Below, one piece after another: positions 49,224 through 58,156 of a DNA stretch of 64,000 bases; position 1 is the stretch's first letter; the number at the start of each line of letters is the position of its first letter. The position numbers and the translations under genes were made by a program. The notes under the pieces are model-generated. The model ran no database searches. It saw nothing but the letters and a program-made list of their open reading frames with translations, and was not told the DNA's origin. The stretch is from positions 806,001 through 870,000 of the forward strand of contig NZ_JAUASW010000001.1 of NCBI RefSeq assembly GCF_030345705.1, written 5' to 3'. The stretch comes from Pelomonas sp. SE-A7. Its GTDB lineage: Bacteria > Pseudomonadota > Gammaproteobacteria > Burkholderiales > Burkholderiaceae_C.

Positions 49224-51503
49224 ATGAAATTCACCGATGGCCAATGGATGCTGCAGCCCGGCGTGGCCGCGCATTACGCGAGCGAAGCCTACGCCGTGGA
49301 GGTGCATGAGGATCGCCTCGTCATCCTGGCGACGACCCGGCCCATCAAGCACCGCGGCGACACCTTGCAGGGGCCTACCCTCACCCTCACCCTGAGCTCG
49401 CCCATCGAAGGCGCGATCCGCGTCCATGTCGAGCATTTCAGTGCCTCGCAGGCGCCGCGCCTGCATGTGCCCATGCCGGGCAAGACCCGGCCCCAGGTTT
49501 CGACCAGCGAGACCGAGACCCATGCGCGCCTGCAAAGCGGCGCCCTCTCGGTCGAGATCCGTAAGGGCGAAGGCTGGAGCCTGGTGTTCCGCGAGGGCGA
49601 CCAGGTGCTCACCCGCAGCGACTGGCGCGCCCTCGGCTATGTGCAGCACGCCGGGCATGGCAACTTCATGCACGAACAGTTGCAGCTCGGCGTCGGTGAA
49701 TACGTCTACGGCCTGGGCGAGCGCTTCACGCCCTGGATCAAGAACGGCCAGGTGGTCGAGAACAGCAACCGCGACGGCGGCACGGCCTGCGAGCAGGCCT
49801 ACAAGAGCGTGCCCTTCTACCTGAGCAGCCGCGGCTATGGCGTGCTGGTGGATGAAGCCGGACCGGTCTCCTTCGAAGTCGCGTCGGAGAAGACCACGCG
49901 GGTGCAGTTCAGCCGTGAGGGCGAGAGCCTGTCCTATGTGGTGTTCGCTGGTCCCAAGCCCAAGGATGTGATCGCGCGGCTCACCGCCCTCACCGGCCGC
50001 GCGCCGCTGCCGCCGGCCTGGAGCTTCGGCTTGTGGATGACCACTTCGTTCACCACGCAGTACGACGAGGCCACGGCCACGCATTTCATCGACGAGATGA
50101 AGCGCCGCGAACTGCCGCTGGCGGTCTTCCATTTCGACTGCTTCTGGATGCGCGAGTTCCAGTGGTGCGATTTCCAGTGGGACCCGCGCGGCTTCCCCGA
50201 CCCCGAGGGCATGCTGGCCCGCCTGCATGGCCGGGGCCTGAAGATCAGCCTCTGGATCAACCCCTACATCGCCCAGCGCTCGCCGCTGTTCGCCGAAGGA
50301 GCCCGCGAAGGCTTCTTCATCAAGCGGAGCAATGGCCAGGTGTTCCAGACCGACCAATGGCAGCCCGGCATGGCCATCGTCGACTTCAGCAACCCTGCCG
50401 CCAAGGCCTGGTACCAGGACCATCTGCGCCGCCTGCTGAAGATGGGCGTGGACTGCTTCAAGACCGACTTCGGCGAACGCATCCCGAGCGAGGGCGTGAG
50501 CTACCACGACGGTTCCGATCCGGTGGAGATGCACAACCTCTACGCGCTGCACTACAACGAGGCGGTGTTCGAGCTGCTGAAAGAGGAGCGCGGCCTGGCC
50601 GAGGCCGTGGTCTTTGCCCGCTCGACCTATGCCTCGGGCCAGCGCTTCCCGGTGCACTGGGGCGGCGACTGCTGGTCCAACTTCGAATCGATGGCCGAGA
50701 GCCTGCGCGGCGGCCTGTCGCTGACCAGTTGCGGCTTCGCGTTCTGGAGCCATGACATCGGCGGATTCGAAGGCAATCCGCCGCCGGCCGTCTACAAGCG
50801 ATGGATCCAGTTCGGCCTGCTGTCCTCGCACAGCCGCCTGCACGGCAGCAGCAGCTACCGGGTGCCATGGCTGGTCGACGAAGAAAGCTGCGACGTGCTG
50901 CGGGCCTTCACCCGGCTCAAGCAACGGCTGATGCCCTACCTCTATGCCGAGGCCATCGCCGCCACGCAGACCGGCGTGCCCATGATGCGGGCCATGGTGG
51001 TCGAGCATCCCGATGACCCGGCCTGCGCCACGCTGGACCGCCAGTACCAGCTCGGTCCTGCCCTGCTGGTGGCCCCGGTGTTCAGCGAGGACGGCGAGGT
51101 GGACTTCTACCTTCCCGAAGGTCGCTGGACCCATCTGCTGTCGGGCGAGGTCAAGGCCGGCGGCCGCTGGCATCGCGAGAAGCACGACTTCCTGAGCCTG
51201 CCGCTCTATGTGGCGCCGGGCACGGTCCTGCCCTGGGGCGCCGAGGCCGAGCGGCCCGATTACGACTATGCCGACGGCGTCTGCCTGCGCGTCTTCCAGC
51301 TCGACGATGGCGCCAGCAGCGCCTTCGAGGTCGCATCGCCCGAGGGCCGGATCGCGGCGCGTGGGCGTGTCAGCCGGACGGGCGAGCGCTACACGGCCGA
51401 GCTCACCGAAGGCGCCCTGCACCACTGGTGCATCGAGGTCGGTGGCCAGCGTAGCCCGAGCGAAGCGACGGCCTCATCGCTGGTCTGGACGCGCAACGCA
51501 TGA
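49224..51503 (+). CDS. yicI: Alpha-xylosidase, GH31 (YicI type)
   Basis: 759 residues from ATG 49224 (AAAGGAGA upstream). (beta/alpha)8 barrel with the nucleophile D415 in CFKTDFGERIP and acid/base D482 in GGDCWSNFESMAESLRGG, both in register with E. coli YicI. FHFDCFWMREFQWCDFQWDP fits the YicI +1-site loop. No signal peptide, so it would act in the cytoplasm on imported isoprimeverose or xyloglucan oligosaccharides. Next gene, a transporter, overlaps its stop by four bases. Confidence 0.95.
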   Translation: MKFTDGQWMLQPGVAAHYASEAYAVEVHEDRLVILATTRPIKHRGDTLQGPTLTLTLSSPIEGAIRVHVEHFSASQAPRLHVPMPGKTRPQVSTSETETHARLQSGALSVEIRKGEGWSLVFREGDQVLTRSDWRALGYVQHAGHGNFMHEQLQLGVGEYVYGLGERFTPWIKNGQVVENSNRDGGTACEQAYKSVPFYLSSRGYGVLVDEAGPVSFEVASEKTTRVQFSREGESLSYVVFAGPKPKDVIARLTALTGRAPLPPAWSFGLWMTTSFTTQYDEATATHFIDEMKRRELPLAVFHFDCFWMREFQWCDFQWDPRGFPDPEGMLARLHGRGLKISLWINPYIAQRSPLFAEGAREGFFIKRSNGQVFQTDQWQPGMAIVDFSNPAAKAWYQDHLRRLLKMGVDCFKTDFGERIPSEGVSYHDGSDPVEMHNLYALHYNEAVFELLKEERGLAEAVVFARSTYASGQRFPVHWGGDCWSNFESMAESLRGGLSLTSCGFAFWSHDIGGFEGNPPPAVYKRWIQFGLLSSHSRLHGSSSYRVPWLVDEESCDVLRAFTRLKQRLMPYLYAEAIAATQTGVPMMRAMVVEHPDDPACATLDRQYQLGPALLVAPVFSEDGEVDFYLPEGRWTHLLSGEVKAGGRWHREKHDFLSLPLYVAPGTVLPWGAEAERPDYDYADGVCLRVFQLDDGASSAFEVASPEGRIAARGRVSRTGERYTAELTEGALHHWCIEVGGQRSPSEATASSLVWTRNA

Positions 51504-52795
51504 GCCACGCCGCCCGCCATCCTTTGAGCTGGGTGCCCACGCTCTACCTCGCCATGGGTCTGCCCAATGTGATGGTGGGCGTGGTCGCCGCCATCCTCTA
51601 CAAGAACCTGGGCGTGCCCAACGAGGACATTGCGCTGTACACCTCGCAGATGTACCTGCCCTGGGTGCTCAAGCCGCTGTGGGCGCCCTTGCTCGAGGCC
51701 TACCGGAGCAAGCGCTGGTGGGTGATCAGCATGGAGTTCACGATGATGGCCACGCTGGGTGCCGTCGCGCTCTGCCTGCCGCTGGAGGGCTTTTTCCGGC
51801 TGTCGCTGGCCTTCTTCTGGATCACCGGATTCGCCTCGGCCACGCAGGACACGGTGGCCGACGGCGTCTTCATGACCACCGTGGGCACGAAGGAGCAGGC
51901 GCGCTATTCCGGCCTGCAGGGCATGTGCTGGAACCTGGGCGCCGTGCTGGCTTCGGGCCTGCTGGTCTCGCTGACCGGCCTGCTGCACGACCGCCTGGGC
52001 CTGTCCTGGGTGCAGTGCTGGGTCATCGTGGTGTTGCTGGCCGCCGCAGGCATGGGCCTGTTCGGACTCTGGCACTTGCGAGTGCTGCCGCCCGGCGGGC
52101 CTTCATCCATGCAGGGCCAGGGCCACGGCCTTGCCGCGATGCGCCAGGCCTGGGCCACGTTCTTTGCCAAGCCGCAGATCTGGATGATGCTGGCGGTGAT
52201 CTTCTTCTACCGCTTCGGCGAAGGATTCATAGAGAAGTTCGGCCCCTTGTTCCTGCTCGACGACCGGACGGCCGGCGGCCTGGGCCTGGGCAACGAGGCG
52301 CTGGGCCACATCAACGGCAGCGTGGGCACCCTGGCCTTCATCGCTGGCGCCTTTCTCGGCGGTTTCTTCGTCGCCCGGCGCACGCTGCCGCGCTCGTTCT
52401 TCATCCTGGCCCTGGTGCTCAATGTTCCGCACCTGACCTACTACTACCTGAGCCAGAGCCAGCCCGACAGCACGGCCTGGATCGCCTTCATCGTGGCGCT
52501 GGAGAAGTTCGGCTTCGGCATGGGCTCCGTGGGCCACATGCTCTACATGATGCAGCAGGTGGCGCCCGGCCCTTTCAAGATGGCGCACTATGCGATGGCC
52601 ACCGGCGTGATGGCCCTGACCAAGTGGGCCACCGGCACGGCCAGCGGCTGGCTGTGGAGTTCGGTGAACCACCAGTACGTCGGCTTCTTCGGCTGGGTGC
52701 TGCTGCTGTCCATCCCGCCGGTGCTGCTGGCCTGGTGGGCGCCGTTTCCGCAGCGCCAGGACGAGCCAGGCGCTCAGGGCTTCAGAAAGCCGTAG
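51500..52795 (+). CDS. MFS transporter, probably for oligosaccharides (AmpG-like)
   Basis: 431 residues, 12 predicted helices. GLPNVMVGVVAAILYKNLG, TGFASATQDTVADG, FFYRFGEGFIEKFGPLF and ATGVMALTKWATG resemble AmpG/SLC33-type permeases, which carry muropeptides or disaccharides. ATGA overlap with the GH31 alpha-xylosidase implies it imports that enzyme's substrate. The last 22 bases overlap the convergent modA. Confidence 0.88.
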   Translation: MSHAARHPLSWVPTLYLAMGLPNVMVGVVAAILYKNLGVPNEDIALYTSQMYLPWVLKPLWAPLLEAYRSKRWWVISMEFTMMATLGAVALCLPLEGFFRLSLAFFWITGFASATQDTVADGVFMTTVGTKEQARYSGLQGMCWNLGAVLASGLLVSLTGLLHDRLGLSWVQCWVIVVLLAAAGMGLFGLWHLRVLPPGGPSSMQGQGHGLAAMRQAWATFFAKPQIWMMLAVIFFYRFGEGFIEKFGPLFLLDDRTAGGLGLGNEALGHINGSVGTLAFIAGAFLGGFFVARRTLPRSFFILALVLNVPHLTYYYLSQSQPDSTAWIAFIVALEKFGFGMGSVGHMLYMMQQVAPGPFKMAHYAMATGVMALTKWATGTASGWLWSSVNHQYVGFFGWVLLLSIPPVLLAWWAPFPQRQDEPGAQGFRKP

Positions 52796-53538
52796 CGCGC
52801 CAGCACCGCCTGGCCGGCCGGCGAGGCCACGTAGTCGATGAACTTGCGCGCCGCCTCCGCATTGGGGGCGGCCGTCACGGCGGCGATCGGATAGGCGATG
52901 GCAGTCTCGGTTGGAATGGTGGCGACGACCTTGACCTTGTCCTTCTGGATGGCCGCATCGGTGGCGTAGACGAAGCCAGCCTCGACCTCGGCCCGCGCCA
53001 CATAGTCCAGCGCCTGGCGCACGTTGACGGCATAGATGGCCTTGGGCTCGACGACGCTCCACAGCTTGGCGGCCTCGAGCGCGCCCTTGGCATAGCGGCC
53101 TGCCGGAACGCCCTCGGGCTTGCCTATGGCGATGCGGGTCACCTCGGGCTTCTGCAGGTCGGCAAGACCTGACACCGCCAGCGCCGAGGCTGCCGGCACC
53201 ACCAGCACCAGCGAATTGCTGACGAAGTTGCGGCGGCTGCCGGCCTGCAGCAGCTTCTGCGCCTCGGCCTTGTCCATGGTTTCCTGGTCGGCCGAGGCGA
53301 ACACATCGACCGGCGCGCCCTTGCTGATCTGGGCCAGCAAGGCATCCGAGGCCGCGAAGTTGAACTGCAGCCGGGTGCCCGGGTGCTGGGCCTCGAAGGC
53401 CGGAGCCAGTTCGCGGAACGCATTGCTCAGGCTGGCGGCGGCAGACACCGTGAGGTCGGCCGCACTCGCTGCGACACCGGCCAGCGACAGCAACAGGCTG
53501 GCCAGGCCCCGCAGAACCGGACTTGGGGATGCACTCAT
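52774..53538 (-). CDS. modA: Molybdate ABC transporter substrate-binding protein
   Basis: 254 residues with signal peptide 1-26. DLTVSAAASLSNAFRELAPAF, FNFAASDALLAQISKGAPVDVFASAD, and EVEAGFVYATDAAIQ are the ModA ligand segments (split). It delivers molybdate (or tungstate) to ModBC. No modB/modC gene is within the window, so it is an orphan here or its partner lies elsewhere. A ModE-like operator lies 21 bp before ATG 53538. Tail overlap (22 bp) with the MFS gene. Confidence 0.92.
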   Translation of the reverse strand: MSASPSPVLRGLASLLLSLAGVAASAADLTVSAAASLSNAFRELAPAFEAQHPGTRLQFNFAASDALLAQISKGAPVDVFASADQETMDKAEAQKLLQAGSRRNFVSNSLVLVVPAASALAVSGLADLQKPEVTRIAIGKPEGVPAGRYAKGALEAAKLWSVVEPKAIYAVNVRQALDYVARAEVEAGFVYATDAAIQKDKVKVVATIPTETAIAYPIAAVTAAPNAEAARKFIDYVASPAGQAVLARYGFLKP

Positions 53539-53558
53539 GGGTCACTCCATACGGGTAG

Positions 53559-53582
53559 CGAAATATACGGAGGAATATAACG
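53559..53582 (-). promoter_or_regulatory. ModE-like operator in front of modA
   Basis: Imperfect inverted repeat CGAAATAT - N8 - ATATAACG, close to the TATAT-based ModE consensus with CG ends; 21 bp upstream of the modA start. If correct, modA is repressed when molybdate is ample. No modE gene in the window. Confidence 0.6.
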
Positions 53583-53630
53583 CCGTCCGCAGCAGGGCCA
53601 GCCCGACTCTCAGCCGGGCTCTCGCGCAAT

Positions 53631-55232
53631 TCAGTAGAGGCGGATGGCCATGTCGAAATGCCAGGTGCGGCGGATCTCGACCACGTCGTATTCGCGGGCC
53701 AGCAGCGGCGAGAACTCGGCGTAGTTCTCCTGGCTTTGGATGACGCGCTTGATCGCCTCGTCCAGCGCCGGCACACCGCTGGAGCGGACGAAGGTGATCG
53801 ACTCGATCGAGCCATTGCTGCGCACGGCCACGATCACCAGCGGATCGGCATGGGGCTGGCGGGCTGCCTCGCGGACCATCTCGAAGGTCTGGTTCAGCTG
53901 GATCTTGCGGGACCAGGCCTCGGCGTAGAGCACCAGCTCCGGGCTGTTGTCGGTGCGGCCGAAGATGCGGCCGCGACGCGGACTGCTGATCGAGTACGGC
54001 AGCGAGGCGCCCTGCGAGGGCCGGGCCGCGGCGGCCGCCGCATCGCGCTTGGCCGCTTCCTCGTTCAGCTGCTGGCCTATGGCGCGCAGCCGGGCTTCGC
54101 GCGCATCGGCCTCGGCCTTGATGCTTGCGAGGCGGGCCGCCTCGATCCGCGCCGCTTCCTGCCGGGCCGCCTCGCGTCGGGCGGCCTCCTGCCTGAGGGC
54201 TTCTTGTCGCGCCGCTTCCTGGCGAGCGGCTTCCTGACGTGCTGCCTCTTGCCTGGCGGCCGCCTGGCGAGCCACTTCCTGTTTGGCCAGCTCCACTCGC
54301 GCCGCTTCCTGCCTGGCGGCTTCGACACGGGCCGCCTCCTGCCGCGCCGCTTCCAGCCGGGCAGTCTCCTGCTTGTTGGCTTCCTGGCGGACCGCCTCTT
54401 GGCGAGCCGCCTCCTGCCTGGCCAGCTCCTGCCGCGCCGTTTCCTGCTTTGCGGCCTCGAGACGGGCGGCCTCTTGCCGGGCGGCTTCCACGCGAGCAGC
54501 CTCCAAGCGCAGCGCCTCTTGACGTGCAGCTTCCTGTCGAATGGCCTCCAACCGGGCCGCTTCCAGCCGGGCTTGCTCCGCCGCTTTGTCCATCTCCGCC
54601 TCGATCTTGGCGCGATCAAGGGCGGGTGCCAGCTCGGGGCTGGAAGCCGAGGCAATCACCGGCGACGAGGACAGCGATGAGCTCGGCGGTACCGACCACC
54701 TGAGATCGGGTGCCCGCTCAGCGGCCAGGACGGTCCGGGCTGGGGCGGGGACCGGAGTCGGAGCCGGTGCGGGCGGCTCGGGGGCTGGGCTGATGGGACT
54801 GGGAGTTACGGCCGGTGTCGGCGCCGGCGTTGGTGGCGGCGTAGGAGCCGCGGCCAGCGGTTCAAGCACCACGTTCGGCCGTGCATCCACCACGGTGAAG
54901 GCTTCCGGCATGGACGCCGCCGGAGCCGGTTCGCTCGCTGCCGGATCTTGTGGTTCGGGAATCGCCGATGCGGCCGGTGCCGGTGGCGGTGGCGGCGCCA
55001 GCACCACGCGGATGTCGGTCGCTTCGGCGCGCCGCTGCTGCCAGGGCAGACCCAGGCCGGGCAGGCCCAGCTCGTCGGTGCCGAAGGTGAGGCTCAGCAG
55101 CACGGCATGGGCCAGCAGCGAGAACAGCGCCGCGGCCGAGCGGCGCCACTGCGCCGACCGCCTGCGATGCCGGGGCCAGCGGTCAGCCGCCGACACCTCC
55201 GCCGCCGAGACTGCAGGGAATCTCAATCCCAC
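53631..55232 (-). CDS. TolA/TonB-like energy-transducer protein with long pentapeptide repeat
   Basis: 533 residues from GTG 55232. A cytoplasmic start, a TM helix about 33-51, a Pro-rich stretch about 78-168, then about 31 copies of a five-residue unit (R/K-x-E-A-A) over residues 222-376, expected to form a long helix as in TolA. The end has TonB/TolA C-terminal features, YAEAWSRKIQLNQ and SNGSIESITFVRSSGVPALD (split), ending FDMAIRLY. It probably spans the periplasm to touch an outer-membrane protein. No exbBD/tolQR gene is adjacent. Confidence 0.9.
   Translation of the reverse strand: MGLRFPAVSAAEVSAADRWPRHRRRSAQWRRSAAALFSLLAHAVLLSLTFGTDELGLPGLGLPWQQRRAEATDIRVVLAPPPPPAPAASAIPEPQDPAASEPAPAASMPEAFTVVDARPNVVLEPLAAAPTPPPTPAPTPAVTPSPISPAPEPPAPAPTPVPAPARTVLAAERAPDLRWSVPPSSSLSSSPVIASASSPELAPALDRAKIEAEMDKAAEQARLEAARLEAIRQEAARQEALRLEAARVEAARQEAARLEAAKQETARQELARQEAARQEAVRQEANKQETARLEAARQEAARVEAARQEAARVELAKQEVARQAAARQEAARQEAARQEAARQEALRQEAARREAARQEAARIEAARLASIKAEADAREARLRAIGQQLNEEAAKRDAAAAAARPSQGASLPYSISSPRRGRIFGRTDNSPELVLYAEAWSRKIQLNQTFEMVREAARQPHADPLVIVAVRSNGSIESITFVRSSGVPALDEAIKRVIQSQENYAEFSPLLAREYDVVEIRRTWHFDMAIRLY
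54105..54569 (-). repeat. 15-bp coding repeat array (about 31 units)
   Basis: In-frame repeats coding (R/K)xEAA, e.g. RQEAA, RLEAA, KQETA, within the TolA/TonB-like gene. Units differ in codon use and third positions, so it is an old, selected repeat, not a recent slippage tract. Confidence 0.9.
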
Positions 55233-55391
55233 CAGCTCCCGGACTCCAGCCCCTGCCTTGATCGCTGCATCGGAATCTCCGCTTTCTGGCCCATCGCCGG
55301 CGCAGATTGTGATGCAGTCTTGGGCACGGTCCGGCCAAGCCGGTTGCCGGCCTGGCGCAGGCCGAACGAAGTGGAGCCCCGCCCTGCTCGT

Positions 55392-56546
55392 CTAGCGCGT
55401 CGCGTCGACGATGGCCTTGACCAGGTCCGGATAGACCTGTCTGCCGCTGGCCCGGTCGAACAGGCCCATGCTCTTGTCGCCGGTGGGGCCGTTGTCCCAG
55501 TAGACCGGCACCAGGCCACGCTGCCAGGCGGCGCGGGCGATGTAGCCGTTCCAGGCCAGGCGGAACTTCTCGGAGCCGGCGTACTGGGTCCGGGCAATGA
55601 CGCCGAACTCGCCCAGGATCACCGGGATGCCCTTGTCCACATAGCCGGTCTTCATCTTCTGGAACTGGGCATCGGCATGCGACTCGTTGCCCCAGCTGTC
55701 CGTGGCCTTGGGGTCGGTGGCGCCGGCCCCCCATTGCCAGATCGCGCTCTTCTCGTCCAGCGTGAAGTGGTAGGGGTCGTAGTAGTGGATCTCCATCATC
55801 AGCCGGTCCTTGGCCATGTCCGTGGGCAGCTGGGCGAAGGCGATGGTGTGGTCGATGTTGGTGTTGAAGCCCTGCACCACCAGGTGGCGCACCGCGTTGT
55901 TGCCGCCGGTGGCGCGCACCGCCGTCACGAAGATTTGGTTGAAGCCGTTCTGCACCGCCACGTACTCGGGCTTGGGCGTGCCGTAGTCGCCCTCCACCAT
56001 CACCTCGTTGGTGCCGGCGAACAGCAGCGTGTCGTCATAGGCCTGGAAGTGCTTGGCGATCTGGGTCCAGTACTTGGCCAGCCGGGCATTGGCCATGGAC
56101 TGGGCCGCATAGGTGGGCTGCAGCCAGCCACCGTCCCAGTGCACATTGATGATGGCGAACAGGCCGGCCTTCTGCGCATAGCCCACGACCTCGGCCACGC
56201 GGGCCAGCCACTGCGGGGCTATGTTGTCGCCGGCATCGGCGTACTGCTTCCAGGCCACCGGGATGCGGACCGTCTTGAAGCCGGCCGCCTTGATCGCGTC
56301 CATCAGCTGCTGCGTCGCCTTGGGATTGCCCCAGGCCGTCTCGCCACCGATTGCTTCTAGCGTATTGCCCAGGTTCCAGCCGGCGCCCATCTGCCTGGAC
56401 AGCTGCAGGCTGGTGATCTCGCGCATGCCGGTGCTGGCCGGAGCTGCCGTTGCCGAAGGCGAGCTGGGGCTTGGCCCACCACCACCGCCGCAGCTCGGCG
56501 TGCAGACACTCAACCCAAGCAGCAGGCAAATCAGGAATCGGTTCAT
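55392..56546 (-). CDS. Secreted GH5 endoglucanase-type glycosidase (lipoprotein-like signal)
   Basis: 384 residues. Signal peptide with Cys residues C15 and C19 followed by Gly stretch, suggesting a lipoprotein. GH5 barrel: MGAGWNLGNTLEA, GFKTVRIPVAWKQY, acid/base E181 (GTNEVM), HYYDPYHFT, nucleophile E313 (ILGEFG). Substrate likely beta-glucan or xyloglucan backbone, family-level inference. It is the distal gene of the hemicellulose block; a 160-bp gap separates it from the TonB-like gene. Confidence 0.9.
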   Translation of the reverse strand: MNRFLICLLLGLSVCTPSCGGGGGPSPSSPSATAAPASTGMREITSLQLSRQMGAGWNLGNTLEAIGGETAWGNPKATQQLMDAIKAAGFKTVRIPVAWKQYADAGDNIAPQWLARVAEVVGYAQKAGLFAIINVHWDGGWLQPTYAAQSMANARLAKYWTQIAKHFQAYDDTLLFAGTNEVMVEGDYGTPKPEYVAVQNGFNQIFVTAVRATGGNNAVRHLVVQGFNTNIDHTIAFAQLPTDMAKDRLMMEIHYYDPYHFTLDEKSAIWQWGAGATDPKATDSWGNESHADAQFQKMKTGYVDKGIPVILGEFGVIARTQYAGSEKFRLAWNGYIARAAWQRGLVPVYWDNGPTGDKSMGLFDRASGRQVYPDLVKAIVDATR

Positions 56547-56578
56547 CGCATTCGTCCTCGTTGACGGGGTGCCGTGGT

Positions 56579-58156
56579 TCAGCCGCCCAGCCGTTCCAGG
56601 CTCAGCAGCAGCACGTCATGGGTTCGCATGGGCAGCTTCAATTGCAGCCGGCCGTCGGCGCCTACGCGCAGTTCGCGCTGCAGCTCCGGCCGGTCGGCGG
56701 TGAGCTTCTGCATGGCCGCCAGCTGCTTCGCATCCAGCGCCTTGGGCGAGCCCGCTTTCAGGTAGGCGGTATGGGCATCGTTGGCTTCGTAGCCGGTGCG
56801 GCGCAATTGCAGTCGGTAGCGGCCGGGCTGCAGATGGCTCAGCTGCACCGGCAGCGGCGCCAGCGGGCGGGCCGGCTGCGGCTTGCCGAAGAAGCTGCGG
56901 TTCGAGACCTTCTGGCCCGGGTCGCGCCAGTCCCAGGCCAGCAGCCGGAGCGTCTTGCCGTCGGTCGCCGCCCAGCAGTCGGCGTCGCCGCTGAGGATTT
57001 CGCGGCCCTGCAGCTGGGCCAGGTACTTGTAGGCGAACCAGACCGGCTTGCGCAGGCCTTCGCGGGTCATCATGCCGAAGCCGCCGTGGAAGGGCGCGTC
57101 CGGCGGCCCCGGTTCCTCGAACAGGTCGCTGTAGGTCCAGTAGCTCATCGACTGGGCCATGCCCTGCACCCGCCGCAGCTTGGCCAGCACATAGGCCGCA
57201 CTCATGTAGGAGTCGTGGACCTTGTCCCGCGGGTTGTAGCTGCTGCTCCATTCGGTGAAGAACAGCGGCAGGCCCGGACGGTGCGAGGCCTCGATCTGCG
57301 CGCGCACCCGGCTCACGTCGCCGACGATGGCGTCGGGCGAAGGCGAGAGCTGGCGGTCCTCGACGCCGTATTCGTCGAGGAAGCCATGGTCCACGCCATA
57401 GGTGTGGGTGGTGACGAAGTCCACCGGCGTGTCCGTGGCCTTGGCGTGCGCGAGGAACTCAGGCACCCAGGCGGCGCCGGCCGTCGAAGGCCCGCCGACG
57501 CGCAGCTGCGGATCGATGGACTTGATCGCCTTGGCCGTGCGGCTGTAGAGCTCGAAGTAGGCCTGCTGGTCGGCCTTCTCCCAGAAGCCGTCCAGATTGG
57601 GTTCGTTCCAGACTTCGAAGTACCACTGCCGCACCTCGTCCGCGCCATAGCGTTGCAGCAAATGGCGTGTGAAGGCCTCTGTCAAGGCCACCCAGCCCTC
57701 GGGCTGCGGATGCGAGGTATTGCCTTCCCAGTAGAAGATCTTCAGCGGCGACGTGGCCAGCGCCAGCGGTGTGAAGCCCAGCTCGACCAGCGGCCGTATG
57801 CGGCGCGCCAGCAGAGCGTCGTAGAGCTTGTCGATGTTGCCGAAGTCGAAGACCAGCTGGCCCCGTTCGTCACGCCTCACCGTCTTGAACACGTCGTGGA
57901 AGATCGCGTGGAAGCGAAGGTAGCGAAAGCCCAGCTCGTCCACCGCGGTCTTGAGCTGGGCCAGCGAATCCTCGCGGAACAGCGTGCCCGGATAGTCCGA
58001 GCCCACGCAGTGATCGAAGAAGCGATCCAGCGGCGCCTGGGCCTGGCTGAGGTCCAGCAGGATGCGGCGCTCCGGCTCGGCCGCGGCCCAGCCGGCCGAG
58101 CCCAGCGGCAAGGCGGCCGCACTGGCCAGCAGCTGTCGACGGCGCAAGGGGCTCAT
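56579..58156 (-). CDS. GH39 beta-xylosidase
   Basis: 525 residues. N-terminus SPLRRRQLLASAAALPLG with a twin-Arg-type signal. GH39 features: FEVWNEPNLDGFW, acid/base E185; nucleophile E302 in FFTEWSSSYNP. A beta-sandwich follows (about 400-525). It removes xylose from the non-reducing end of xylooligosaccharides, probably in the periplasm. Starts with ATGA overlap with the GH43 gene. Confidence 0.92.
   Translation of the reverse strand: MSPLRRRQLLASAAALPLGSAGWAAAEPERRILLDLSQAQAPLDRFFDHCVGSDYPGTLFREDSLAQLKTAVDELGFRYLRFHAIFHDVFKTVRRDERGQLVFDFGNIDKLYDALLARRIRPLVELGFTPLALATSPLKIFYWEGNTSHPQPEGWVALTEAFTRHLLQRYGADEVRQWYFEVWNEPNLDGFWEKADQQAYFELYSRTAKAIKSIDPQLRVGGPSTAGAAWVPEFLAHAKATDTPVDFVTTHTYGVDHGFLDEYGVEDRQLSPSPDAIVGDVSRVRAQIEASHRPGLPLFFTEWSSSYNPRDKVHDSYMSAAYVLAKLRRVQGMAQSMSYWTYSDLFEEPGPPDAPFHGGFGMMTREGLRKPVWFAYKYLAQLQGREILSGDADCWAATDGKTLRLLAWDWRDPGQKVSNRSFFGKPQPARPLAPLPVQLSHLQPGRYRLQLRRTGYEANDAHTAYLKAGSPKALDAKQLAAMQKLTADRPELQRELRVGADGRLQLKLPMRTHDVLLLSLERLGG

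Noticed and set aside
54105..54569. Repeat array as a possible CRISPR or minisatellite
   Set aside because: Period of 15 bases, no spacers, in frame and coding the (R/K)xEAA helix of a TolA-like protein.
55348..55364. CGGCCTG / CAGGCCG stem before the TonB-like gene as a terminator of the GH5 gene
   Set aside because: Short 7-bp stem with no T run, in GC-rich DNA where such stems are frequent.
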